Part shown: positions 1 through 4,736 of the stretch, piece by piece
How positions within the stretch are numbered: position 1 is the stretch's first letter
How the letters are laid out: every line of letters begins with the position of its first letter
Made by a program: the position numbers and the translations under genes
Assembly: GCA_028869395.1 (NCBI GenBank)
Contig: JAGWSE010000047.1
Location: 1 to 16,195 of the forward strand
Direction: 5' to 3'
Source: Alphaproteobacteria bacterium
Lineage (GTDB): Bacteria > Pseudomonadota > Alphaproteobacteria > Caulobacterales > Caulobacteraceae
DNA length: 16,195 nt
The notes under the pieces: generated by a model
Told to the model about the DNA's origin: nothing
What the model saw: the letters and a program-made list of their open reading frames with translations, nothing else
The model's database searches: none

Positions 1-860
1 GCCTCGGGAATGGCGAGCATGCGCGCGACGGCGGGCCGGTAGATGACTTCGGCATGGCTCTGCAGGCGCACAAGCTCGCCATCCAGGAGCGCAGGGACGC
101 CGCGGGCCGCCCAGACGCGGGCTTCCCGGCATCGGCGGACCTGGACGGCCGGGTCACGCCGCCAGTCGCCGACCAGGGCATGCACGCCCAGGCGGAACGC
201 ATCGAGCGCGCCACGGACATCTAGGGCGGCGGCCTCAAGGACCGGCTCATTGCTGTCGAGTGCGCGCGAGACTTGGGGACACATGAAGACGAGCGCCTCG
301 GCCTTGTCGCGGGAGCCGTTCTCGATGGCATAGCGCAGACGCCCCGAGAAAGCGCGCCGCAGCGCACGCCGCCCGCGAGCCCAGGCGAGCACCGGCTCGC
401 CATAGCGCGCCGCCTCCCGGGCAGGTCCCCACAGCGCCGGAGATCCGAGGACGGCCGCCACGAGAAAGGGACGTCCCTCGACTTCGCCTCCACCGATCAC
501 CTGTTCCGAGCCGCGGTCGAGGATGACGGACAGAGCCTCGCGCCAGGAGCGCGCGCCATAGAGCGCGCGCGGCAGCATGTTCATGGTCCCGCCGGGCAGG
601 GGGGCCAGCAGCGGCCCATCCGGGCCACAGAGCTCGGCCGCCATTCTGGCCGTGCCGTCGCCGGCGAGCGTCACGAGAAGGTCAGGAGCGGCGTCGACGG
701 CCGCCCGCAGGCAGTTCGTCAGGTCGTGGGTCGACGGCGCGCAAACGTGGGCCGCGAGCCCGTAGTCGGCGAAGACCCGCTCCAGCTCGGCGGGCGCATC
801 CCGGTCGACGCTGCCCGAGGCAAGATTGGCCACCACTTCGACACGGCCGATGCGCCCCAC
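1..860 (-). CDS. Diacylglycerol kinase catalytic-domain (DagK/YegS/LCB5-like) protein, 3' end cut by window
   Basis: About 286 residues are visible and the C-terminus lies beyond base 1. The frame is open from a GTG at 860 and no in-frame ATG lies near it. The nucleotide-binding motif reads LVTLAGDGTARMAAEL near residues 62-77, with AGDGT where the family usually has GGDGT. It is followed by LPGGTMNMLPRAL (about 88-100), matching the family's P-x-GT-x-N substrate and ATP loop. A cytoplasmic, membrane-associated lipid kinase is the family expectation; the substrate (diacylglycerol, sphingoid base or other) cannot be told from sequence. It lies 26 bases after the stop of the small membrane protein at 887-1231, so it is probably in the same transcript and indirectly under the EcfG promoter at 1265-1289. 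The GTG start has only a weak purine-rich leader, so the start is moderately certain. Confidence 0.85.
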   Translation of the reverse strand, partial: MGRIGRVEVVANLASGSVDRDAPAELERVFADYGLAAHVCAPSTHDLTNCLRAAVDAAPDLLVTLAGDGTARMAAELCGPDGPLLAPLPGGTMNMLPRALYGARSWREALSVILDRGSEQVIGGGEVEGRPFLVAAVLGSPALWGPAREAARYGEPVLAWARGRRALRRAFSGRLRYAIENGSRDKAEALVFMCPQVSRALDSNEPVLEAAALDVRGALDAFRLGVHALVGDWRRDPAVQVRRCREARVWAARGVPALLDGELVRLQSHAEVIYRPAVARMLAIPE

Positions 861-886
861 CTCTGAATGCCCTTGCGCTCTTCCGT

Positions 887-1231
887 TCAGCCTGACGCTT
901 GAGCCTTCGCCCGCGCGCTGTTGGCGGCGTCGCGGATGGAGCGCCCGGCGTTCGCGGCCGCCTGGGCCGCAGTCGGCGCGGCCTGGTCAGCGGCGATGGA
1001 GAGGCTGCTGTCCACGACCTGGCCTGCCCGGCCGAAGGAGCCGTTGACGATGGCCAGACCCAGGATGACCACGCCAACGAGGGCCAGCGCGAAGGTGATG
1101 GTCATGCCGATGGGGTGACGCCGGCGGCGGGCGCGCTCGTCGCGACGGCCGTGCTCATAGGCCTCGCGCAGGTCGGCCTTGTCCAGCGTGTCTGCAGTTT
1201 TGGCGTCTTCGCCTGGTCGTCCGCCGATCAT
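887..1231 (-). CDS. Small single-pass membrane protein of unknown function
   Basis: This is a 114-residue protein of unrecognised family. The N-terminal 40 residues are charged, with the Arg-rich stretch HGRRDERARRRRH (28-39). One hydrophobic segment (about 42-63) follows, then an Ala-rich, probably helical periplasmic tail (70-114). The positive-inside rule puts the N-terminus in the cytoplasm. The ATG at 1231 has a GGAG about eight bases upstream. A perfect EcfG-type promoter on this strand ends about 34 bases upstream, so I infer general-stress induction. The lipid-kinase-like gene follows 26 bases after its stop. No enzymatic motif is visible, and the function is unknown. Confidence 0.8.
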   Translation of the reverse strand: MIGGRPGEDAKTADTLDKADLREAYEHGRRDERARRRRHPIGMTITFALALVGVVILGLAIVNGSFGRAGQVVDSSLSIAADQAAPTAAQAAANAGRSIRDAANSARAKAQASG

Positions 1232-1264
1232 TTGGCGTGCTCCGGTGGAGTGTTGCGCCGTTCC

Positions 1265-1289
1265 AACGGCGTTCGTCCCGAGCGGTTCC
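1265..1289 (-). promoter_or_regulatory. EcfG (general stress sigma) promoter for the 1231 gene and kinase-like gene
   Basis: On the minus strand GGAAC (1289-1285), 16 bases, CGTT (1268-1265) matches the alphaproteobacterial EcfG/SigT consensus exactly. A start near 1258 would give a leader of about 27 bases to the ATG at 1231. It is divergent from the plus-strand promoter at 1306-1330. Confidence 0.8.
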
Positions 1290-1305
1290 TTGCCGGGAAC
1301 CCGGG

Positions 1306-1330
1306 GGAACTACGGTCTCGCCCTGGCGTT
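1306..1330 (+). promoter_or_regulatory. EcfG promoter for the Gly-zipper lipoprotein gene
   Basis: GGAAC (1306-1310), 16 bases, CGTT (1327-1330) is an exact EcfG/SigT consensus match. It lies 32 bases before the ATG at 1363. The two divergent promoters are separated by only 16 bases between their -35 elements. Confidence 0.8.
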
Positions 1331-1362
1331 TGGCCCGAAGGGGACAGCTAAGGAGAGCCTCA

Positions 1363-1710
1363 ATGCTCAAGGCGTTCATCGGCCTCGCCGGCGCGGCTGC
1401 GCTGCTCGCGGCCTGTGCGAACGACCCGCACACCCAGAACACTGCGCTCGGCGGCGCGGCCCTCGGGGCAATCGCCGGCGGCGTGATCGGCAACAATCTG
1501 TCTCACGGCAGCACGCTTGGCGGCGCCGCGATCGGCGCGGCCATCGGCGGGGCGGCGGGCGCCTACAAGGGCTGCCGCGACGAAGGCGGCTGCGGCGCGC
1601 AAGCGGCCCCCAATCGGCGCCAGTACTACGACGAGCGCGCCGGCCGCTATTATTACTACGACCCGTCGACGGGCCGGTATTACTGGGAAGATGGCACGCC
1701 TCGTCCGTAG
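1363..1710 (+). CDS. Glycine-zipper lipoprotein with Tyr-rich C-terminus
   Basis: This 115-residue protein has a lipoprotein signal peptide whose lipobox ends ALLAAC, with Cys18 as the predicted acylated residue. A Gly-zipper region (about 29-68) repeats GGAALGAIAGG and GGAAIGAAIGGAAGA and resembles the YMGG/OmpA-type Gly-zipper families that insert in or associate with membranes. The tail (88-108) is Tyr-rich and contains GRYY twice. Cys71 and Cys77 could form a disulfide. The ATG at 1363 follows AGGAGAG at 1351; the open frame reaches further upstream, but that part overlaps the EcfG promoter and cannot be translated from that transcript. The likely location is the envelope and the likely role stress-related envelope maintenance, which is inference. 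Confidence 0.85.
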   Translation: MLKAFIGLAGAAALLAACANDPHTQNTALGGAALGAIAGGVIGNNLSHGSTLGGAAIGAAIGGAAGAYKGCRDEGGCGAQAAPNRRQYYDERAGRYYYYDPSTGRYYWEDGTPRP

Positions 1711-1734
1711 GCAGGCGTCCAGGATGAAGCTCGA

Positions 1735-1760
1735 GGGGCGGCCGGTCGACCGGCCGCCCC
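1735..1760 (+). terminator. Probable intrinsic terminator, perfect 26-base palindrome
   Basis: Bases 1735-1760 are a perfect palindrome centred on TCGA, GGGGCGGCC on the left and GGCCGCCCC on the right, followed by TTGTC. It lies 24 bases after the lipoprotein stop and 34 bases before the next ATG. The stem is strong but the T-tract weak, so termination may be partial, with read-through into the OmpA-like gene. Confidence 0.6.
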
Positions 1761-1794
1761 TTGTCGCATGGGAAGGAAACCGAAGGGGCTTGAG

Positions 1795-2229
1795 ATGAAA
1801 AGCGCGATGGCGATGGCGGCGGCTCTGCTCGTGAGCGGCTGCGCGACGGTGGACGGGCGGACGCAGCTCGTGAAAACCGAGACGCTCTGCCAGGATCAGA
1901 CGGTGCCGATCTACTTCGCATCTGGGTCGGCCGAGGTTCCGCGCGAGGGCAAGTTGGTTCTGGGCCAGGCGGCCTCGCGCCAGGCCGGCTGCAAGGTGAC
2001 CGCGGTCGACGTAGTGGGACTGTCCGAGGCCGCTGGCGCGCCTCGGGCGAACCTCGAGCTTTCGCAGCGGCGCGCCGACGCCGTGGCCGCCGTGCTGGCG
2101 CAGGACGGCCTGCCCGCGGCCAGGTTCAAGGTGGGCGTCGAGGGCGGGACCGGCGCACCGCCGCCCGACGGCAAGACTGCGCCGCTGCAGCGGCGTGTCG
2201 AAGTGACCCTGCACCTCACCCGCAGCTGA
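1795..2229 (+). CDS. OmpA-like lipoprotein
   Basis: This 144-residue protein has a lipobox LVSGC with Cys16 as predicted lipid anchor. The mature part is an OmpA/Pal-type peptidoglycan-binding fold: a first strand VPIYFASGSAEV (37-48), helix signature NLELSQRRADAVAAVL (86-101) corresponding to the family's N-x-x-LS-x-RRA pattern, and a final strand LQRRVEVTL (131-139). Such proteins tether the outer membrane to peptidoglycan. The start at 1795 was chosen over the in-frame ATG at 1768 because it begins directly with a lipoprotein signal peptide and follows AAGGGG. I see no EcfG site of its own; it may depend on read-through from the gene upstream or on an unrecognised promoter. Confidence 0.85.
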   Translation: MKSAMAMAAALLVSGCATVDGRTQLVKTETLCQDQTVPIYFASGSAEVPREGKLVLGQAASRQAGCKVTAVDVVGLSEAAGAPRANLELSQRRADAVAAVLAQDGLPAARFKVGVEGGTGAPPPDGKTAPLQRRVEVTLHLTRS

Positions 2230-2276
2230 GGCGTCGACCTTCGACAGCCGGCCGCATGAGGGCCACGGCAAAGGAG

Positions 2277-2297
2277 GGCGGGCCACAAGGGCCCGCC
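2277..2297 (+). terminator. GC-rich hairpin after OmpA-like gene, possible terminator
   Basis: GGCGGGCC (2277-2284), loop ACAAG, GGCCCGCC (2290-2297) forms a perfect 8-bp stem 48 bases after the stop. No T-tract follows, so this may be an mRNA 3'-end-stabilising hairpin or a weak terminator. Confidence 0.45.
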
Positions 2298-2335
2298 GAA
2301 GTGTGCATCATCGAGAAAAGGGGTGCGGAGACGGC

Positions 2336-2357
2336 AGACTGGCATGCTCGCCAGTCT
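2336..2357 (+). repeat. Hairpin AGACTGGC/GCCAGTCT nested in a longer stem
   Basis: AGACTGGC (2336-2343) pairs perfectly with GCCAGTCT (2350-2357) across a six-base loop. Outside it, GTGCGGAG (2323-2330) can pair with CTCCGCAC (2381-2388). This gives a two-level structure of the kind seen in structured RNAs. No family is recognised. Confidence 0.5.
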
Positions 2358-2440
2358 CAAGTCGGGGGGGGCGTCGCCGCCTCCGCACTCGACTAAACAC
2401 CCACTCCCCAAGGAGCGTTCCGGCGTCTTCGCACTTTTTT

Positions 2441-2452
2441 CGAATTAATTCG
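2441..2452. repeat. AT-rich palindrome CGAATTAATTCG
   Basis: A perfect 12-base palindrome preceded by a run of six T. It could be an operator for a dimeric regulator; no family is assigned. Confidence 0.45.
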
Positions 2453-2510
2453 CACAAGGCGCCACGGCCTGTCGGTAGCCGCGGCAGGCTTCGGCCAGCG
2501 CACGGTCAAC

Positions 2511-2519
2511 TTATCCACA
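2511..2519 (+). promoter_or_regulatory. Consensus DnaA box TTATCCACA
   Basis: The nine bases match the strong DnaA-box consensus exactly. It lies just before the palindrome at 2524-2535 in the AT-rich part of the gap. It is the only exact box I noticed, which argues for a regulatory or titration site rather than a replication origin. Confidence 0.45.
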
Positions 2520-2523
2520 GACG

Positions 2524-2535
2524 TTGAAATTTCAA
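2524..2535. repeat. AT-rich palindrome TTGAAATTTCAA
   Basis: A perfect 12-base palindrome five bases after the DnaA box, followed by GGCTTTTTTATAGCC. A possible operator; the following short stem and T-run could also end a transcript. Confidence 0.45.
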
Positions 2536-2572
2536 GGCTTTTTTATAGCCCCACCATCCCCTGGTCGAGTGC

Positions 2573-2598
2573 GGAACGACCGAGCCCGACCATGCGTT
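2573..2598 (+). promoter_or_regulatory. EcfG promoter for the two small membrane proteins
   Basis: GGAAC (2573-2577), 17 bases, CGTT (2595-2598) matches the EcfG consensus. The in-frame ATG at 2592 lies in the spacer and cannot be used from this promoter, which supports the ATG at 2646 as the real start. Confidence 0.75.
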
Positions 2599-2645
2599 AC
2601 CGCCTAGGCGGCCGCGAAGGGCCCCCAGCGCGAGGAGGGACCGCC

Positions 2646-2858
2646 ATGCGCTCGAGTTTCTCGTCCCATAGCGGCTTCATTCTCGTCAAATCGCCGAGCT
2701 ATCGCCAGCAGGCGACGCGGCGGCGATTGGCGGTCATCTGCGCGGCCCTGGGCCTGGCGCTGGCGAGCGGACTTATCGGTTCTCTGAGCGCGGCCAAGGG
2801 GAACGCCCTGGCGCAGAACGGGCGCACCGGGCCGTTCAGCTATTTCCCCCACAGTTAA
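2646..2858 (+). CDS. Small membrane or secreted protein of unknown function
   Basis: This 70-residue protein has no recognised family. A basic N-terminal region (1-27, with RRR at 25-27) precedes a hydrophobic segment (about 28-47). The tail then reads SAAKGNALAQNGRTG, and NALA before Gln57 resembles a signal-peptidase I site. If cleaved there, only a 14-residue peptide would be released; otherwise it is a single-pass membrane protein with a short periplasmic tail. GAGGAGGGA (2633-2641) is a strong ribosome-binding site for the ATG at 2646. It is driven by the EcfG promoter at 2573-2598 and followed after 13 bases by a second small membrane protein, so the two probably form an operon. Confidence 0.75.
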   Translation: MRSSFSSHSGFILVKSPSYRQQATRRRLAVICAALGLALASGLIGSLSAAKGNALAQNGRTGPFSYFPHS

Positions 2859-2871
2859 GGAGCTTGGCCTC

Positions 2872-3171
2872 ATGGCCTATTCGCACGACAGACGCACAAT
2901 CGGCGCAACCCGCGCCCGCCAGGGCCGCCTGGGCCGAAGCGTGTTCTGGGTGCTGGTGTTTGCGATTGCACTGACCGTGCTGGGGTTCGCCGTCACCTGG
3001 GCCTGGAAGGCCGGCGACTTCACGTCCGAGGAACCCAGCAACACGCCGAGCCATGCCCAGGCGTCCACGTTCAATGCGCCTCAGCCGAGCGCCGTCAGCC
3101 GCCAGAATTATCAGAAGGGCGCGCCGCTGGCGCCGAAGAACGGGGGAAACCCCACGAACCCGCCGTCCTGA
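2872..3171 (+). CDS. Small single-pass membrane protein of unknown function
   Basis: This 99-residue protein is not recognised. A basic N-terminus (1-22) is followed by one clear transmembrane segment (about 24-45, SVFWVLVFAIALTVL onward). The rest is a low-complexity tail rich in Pro, Ser, Asn and Gln (50-99), presumably in the periplasm. AAGGAG about nine bases before the ATG supports this start. It is only 13 bases after the preceding small gene, so the two are probably co-transcribed from the EcfG promoter and possibly function together. A strong hairpin follows at 3199-3225. Confidence 0.75.
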   Translation: MAYSHDRRTIGATRARQGRLGRSVFWVLVFAIALTVLGFAVTWAWKAGDFTSEEPSNTPSHAQASTFNAPQPSAVSRQNYQKGAPLAPKNGGNPTNPPS

Positions 3172-3198
3172 CCTAGGCGGGAGCCAGTCTGGACGCAC

Positions 3199-3225
3199 GA
3201 ACGGCCGCCGCGAGGGCGGCCGTTC
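3199..3225. terminator. Bidirectional terminator between convergent genes
   Basis: GAACGGCCGCC (3199-3209), loop GCGAG, GGCGGCCGTTC (3215-3225) is a perfect 11-bp stem between the convergent small membrane protein gene and the DUF1328 gene. The T-tract is weak (TCGTCTG on the plus strand). Confidence 0.65.
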
Positions 3226-3242
3226 TCGTCTGCGAACTTGAC

Positions 3243-3416
3243 CTAGAGCACCGAGTCGCCCCGGAAGGCCCGAATGGCGAAATTCACCACGAGCAGGACG
3301 AGGAAGACCAGAAAGAGGATCTTGGCGATCGAGGCGGCGATCCCCGCCAGACTGAAGAAGCCGAAGAAGCCCGCGACCACGGCCAGGATCGCAAAGAGTA
3401 GAGTCCAACCGAGCAT
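3243..3416 (-). CDS. DUF1328 (YtjA-like) small membrane protein
   Basis: This 57-residue, almost entirely hydrophobic protein begins MLGWTLLFAILAVVAG and ends NFAIRAFRGDSVL. Length, the two transmembrane stretches (about 4-24 and 29-48) and the GFFGF...GIA pattern are typical of the DUF1328 family of short inner-membrane proteins, whose function is unknown and which are often stress-induced. The ATG at 3416 is the only sensible start. A perfect EcfG promoter on the same strand lies upstream at 3480-3504, with an extensive hairpin in the leader. It lies downstream of phyR in the same direction but has its own promoter. Confidence 0.85.
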   Translation of the reverse strand: MLGWTLLFAILAVVAGFFGFFSLAGIAASIAKILFLVFLVLLVVNFAIRAFRGDSVL

Positions 3417-3435
3417 CGATTTTCAGCTCCATCTC

Positions 3436-3477
3436 AAACGGAAAGGGCGCCGCGGCTGCGACGCCCTCGTCCCGTTT
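3436..3477 (-). terminator. Compound hairpin in the phyR-DUF1328 gap
   Basis: Outer arms AAACGG (3436-3441) and CCGTTT (3472-3477) enclose inner arms GGGCG (3445-3449) and CGCCC (3462-3466), with further pairing possible inside. Read on the minus strand the inner stem is followed by TTTCC. It can terminate phyR transcripts, but it also lies in the leader made from the EcfG promoter at 3480-3504. Confidence 0.5.
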
Positions 3478-3479
3478 CA

Positions 3480-3504
3480 AACGTAGCTCGGCTGCCGCCG
3501 TTCC
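3480..3504 (-). promoter_or_regulatory. EcfG promoter for the DUF1328 gene
   Basis: On the minus strand GGAAC (3504-3500), 16 bases, CGTT (3483-3480) is an exact consensus match. The expected start near 3474 gives a leader of about 58 bases containing the compound hairpin. Confidence 0.75.
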
Positions 3505-3520
3505 GACGCAGCGTCGAGGT

Positions 3521-4321
3521 CTACGCGGCCTGCTTGGAGGCCTTGCGCGGATGGAAGAACAGAGCCTGCCCGATCGCCGCCTTCACCGTTTCCGGTTGGA
3601 ATGGCTTGGTGATCAGGAAGGTGGGCTCCGGCCGCTCGCCCGTCAGGAGGCGTTCCGGGAACGCCGTGATGAAGATCACCGGCACATCGAAGCGGGCCAG
3701 GATGTCCTTGACCGCGTCGATGCCGGAGGAGCCGTCGGCGAGCTGGATATCGGCAAGCACGAGACCCGGCGTCTTGCGGGCGACCGCATCGATCGCCTCA
3801 GTGCGGGTGGCGGCGATATCGACCACGGAGTGCCCGAGCTCTTTCACCAGGGCCTCGATGTCGGCGGCGATGACGGGCTCGTCCTCGATGATCAGGACGT
3901 CGGTGGCGAGCTCGGCGTCGATCTCCGTCTGGGCTTCGGCGATCAGCTTCTCGACTTCGGAGAAGTCGGCGCCGAGGATCTGCGCAGCCTCGGAGGGGGT
4001 GAAGCCCTCGAGCGCGGTGAGCAGGAAGGCCTGACGCGACCGAGGAGCGATGCGCATGAGCCTGCGCGTGGTGTCGTCGGCGGAAAGGTCCTCATCGGCC
4101 GGCCCCTCCAGCTGTGCGCCGGACGAGCACCAGATGGCGTGGAAGACATGGTAGAGCGCGACCCGCGGCGTGAGGTTCGGATCCAGAACGCGTTCGCCGG
4201 CGGCCAGCGCCTCGAGCGCGACGCGCACATAGTGGTCGCCGGTCGTCTGATCGCCTGTGAGCGCGCGGGCGTACCGGCGCACGTAGGGCAGATGCGGCGC
4301 AAGGCGAGCGAGAAGACTCAA
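3521..4321 (-). CDS. phyR: PhyR, anti-anti-sigma response regulator of the general stress response
   Basis: PhyR carries an N-terminal sigma-like domain that mimics EcfG and a C-terminal receiver; when phosphorylated it binds NepR and frees the sigma factor. The 266-residue product shows both: an EcfG-like part (1-135, starting MSLLARLAPHLPYVRRYARA, with a sigma4-like helix pair around FTPSEAAQILGADF) and a receiver (141-260). The acidic pair is E146/D147, the phospho-acceptor D191 in VLADIQLADG, with Thr219 and Lys239 (FLITKP). The frame is open far upstream through nepR and ecfG. I chose TTG at 4321 because it gives the family's exact N-terminus and length and follows AGGGAGG by eight bases. 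It is divergent from nepR with its own EcfG promoter at 4400-4424, implying positive autoregulation. Confidence 0.96.
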   Translation of the reverse strand: MSLLARLAPHLPYVRRYARALTGDQTTGDHYVRVALEALAAGERVLDPNLTPRVALYHVFHAIWCSSGAQLEGPADEDLSADDTTRRLMRIAPRSRQAFLLTALEGFTPSEAAQILGADFSEVEKLIAEAQTEIDAELATDVLIIEDEPVIAADIEALVKELGHSVVDIAATRTEAIDAVARKTPGLVLADIQLADGSSGIDAVKDILARFDVPVIFITAFPERLLTGERPEPTFLITKPFQPETVKAAIGQALFFHPRKASKQAA

Positions 4322-4329
4322 GGGTGACC

Positions 4330-4336
4330 CCTCCCT
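4330..4336 (-). promoter_or_regulatory. Shine-Dalgarno that fixes the TTG start of phyR
   Basis: AGGGAGG on the minus strand, eight bases before the TTG at 4321. No ATG near here gives the conserved PhyR N-terminus, so this site decides the start. Confidence 0.75.
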
Positions 4337-4399
4337 GGAAGCTAGGCGCGGCGACCGAGCAGGGTGCATTCCCCCGCCGCAACCCCATGATGATCCCAA

Positions 4400-4424
4400 A
4401 ACGAGGGGATGGGGAACTTGTTCC
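4400..4424 (-). promoter_or_regulatory. EcfG promoter of phyR
   Basis: On the minus strand GGAAC (4424-4420), 16 bases, CGTT (4403-4400) is an exact match. The -35 lies within the inverted repeat GGGAACTTGTTCCC (4412-4425), so a GGAAC also faces nepR. Confidence 0.85.
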
Positions 4425-4438
4425 CATCGCTCGCAGTT
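4413..4438 (+). promoter_or_regulatory. Possible second, weaker EcfG promoter facing nepR
   Basis: GGAAC (4413-4417), 17 bases, AGTT (4435-4438) has one mismatch in the -10. It shares the -35 palindrome with the phyR promoter and would produce a transcript long enough to include the TTG at 4488. Confidence 0.3.
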
Positions 4439-4464
4439 TTTCGCATCTTGGTCGCGACAACCTG

Positions 4465-4489
4465 GGAACCTGGGGCGGAGTCGGGCGTT
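4465..4489 (+). promoter_or_regulatory. EcfG promoter of nepR-ecfG
   Basis: GGAAC (4465-4469), 16 bases, CGTT (4486-4489) is an exact match. The expected transcription start is near 4496. It predicts that EcfG activates its own operon, as known for sigT/ecfG in relatives. Confidence 0.85.
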
Positions 4490-4508
4490 GAGCGACGACG
4501 AGAATGCC

Positions 4509-4736
4509 ATGAGGGGGCGGCCGCCGCGAGAGCGGCACGCCGACGATATGATAGAACAGCGTCCTCCCAACGAACGGCGAAAGTCGTCCGCCGCCTTGGA
4601 TGAAGCCCGCCTCCGCCAGCAGGCGATCGGCGTGCGCTTGCGCCAGATGTTCGACCAGGTGGTCAACGAGGAAGTCCCAGACGAATTCCTCGAAATCCTG
4701 CGTCGGGCCGACAGCCGCTCTTCGGAGAACGGCTGA
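4509..4736 (+). CDS. nepR: NepR anti-sigma factor
   Basis: NepR binds and holds EcfG until phosphorylated PhyR takes it away. The conserved core is clear: IGVRLRQMFDQVVNEEVPDE followed by FLEILRRAD (about residues 40-68), matching the two-helix NepR motif. The N-terminus is variable and disordered-looking, as usual. The start is uncertain. ATG 4509 gives 75 residues and lies about 13 bases after the expected start of the EcfG transcript, with only a weak GAG ahead. ATG 4548 gives 62 residues. TTG 4488 gives 82, begins MSDDEN and has a well-placed GGAG, but lies in the promoter -10. The stop overlaps the ecfG start by one base (TGATG), which indicates translational coupling of anti-sigma and sigma. 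Confidence 0.9.
   Translation: MRGRPPRERHADDMIEQRPPNERRKSSAALDEARLRQQAIGVRLRQMFDQVVNEEVPDEFLEILRRADSRSSENG

Larger units (their letters stand above)
2230..2572. other. Long intergenic region, structured, no convincing ORF
   Basis: Between the OmpA-like stop and the next EcfG promoter I see no credible protein. The region holds a GC-rich hairpin (2277-2297), a second hairpin (2336-2357) flanked by GTGCGGAG/CTCCGCAC arms, an imperfect stem (2467-2474 with 2482-2489), two AT-rich palindromes, a consensus DnaA box and T-runs at about 2435-2440 and 2539-2544. Its 2430-2560 part is conspicuously AT-richer than the neighbouring genes. A small RNA or protein-binding region is possible. Confidence 0.6.
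2382..2575. repeat. 12-base inverted repeat flanking the AT-rich segment
   Basis: TCCGCACTCGAC (2382-2393) and its exact reverse complement GTCGAGTGCGGA (2564-2575) are separated by 170 bases. The right arm runs into the GGAAC -35 element (2573-2577) of the EcfG promoter. GTGCGGA also occurs at 2323-2329 in the same orientation as the right arm. Confidence 0.6.

Noticed and set aside
273..866. Plus-strand open frame of 197 codons
   Set aside because: It is the shadow of the minus-strand diacylglycerol-kinase-like gene, which carries the AGDGT and PGGTMN motifs.
1360..2286. Long minus-strand open frame (308 codons)
   Set aside because: It is antisense to two clear lipoprotein genes, has low-complexity Arg/Ala composition and no recognisable domain; high GC produces such shadows.
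2430..2560. Chromosomal or plasmid replication origin
   Set aside because: Only one exact DnaA box was seen, there are no iterons or replication genes, and the flanking genes are not those of a known alphaproteobacterial origin.
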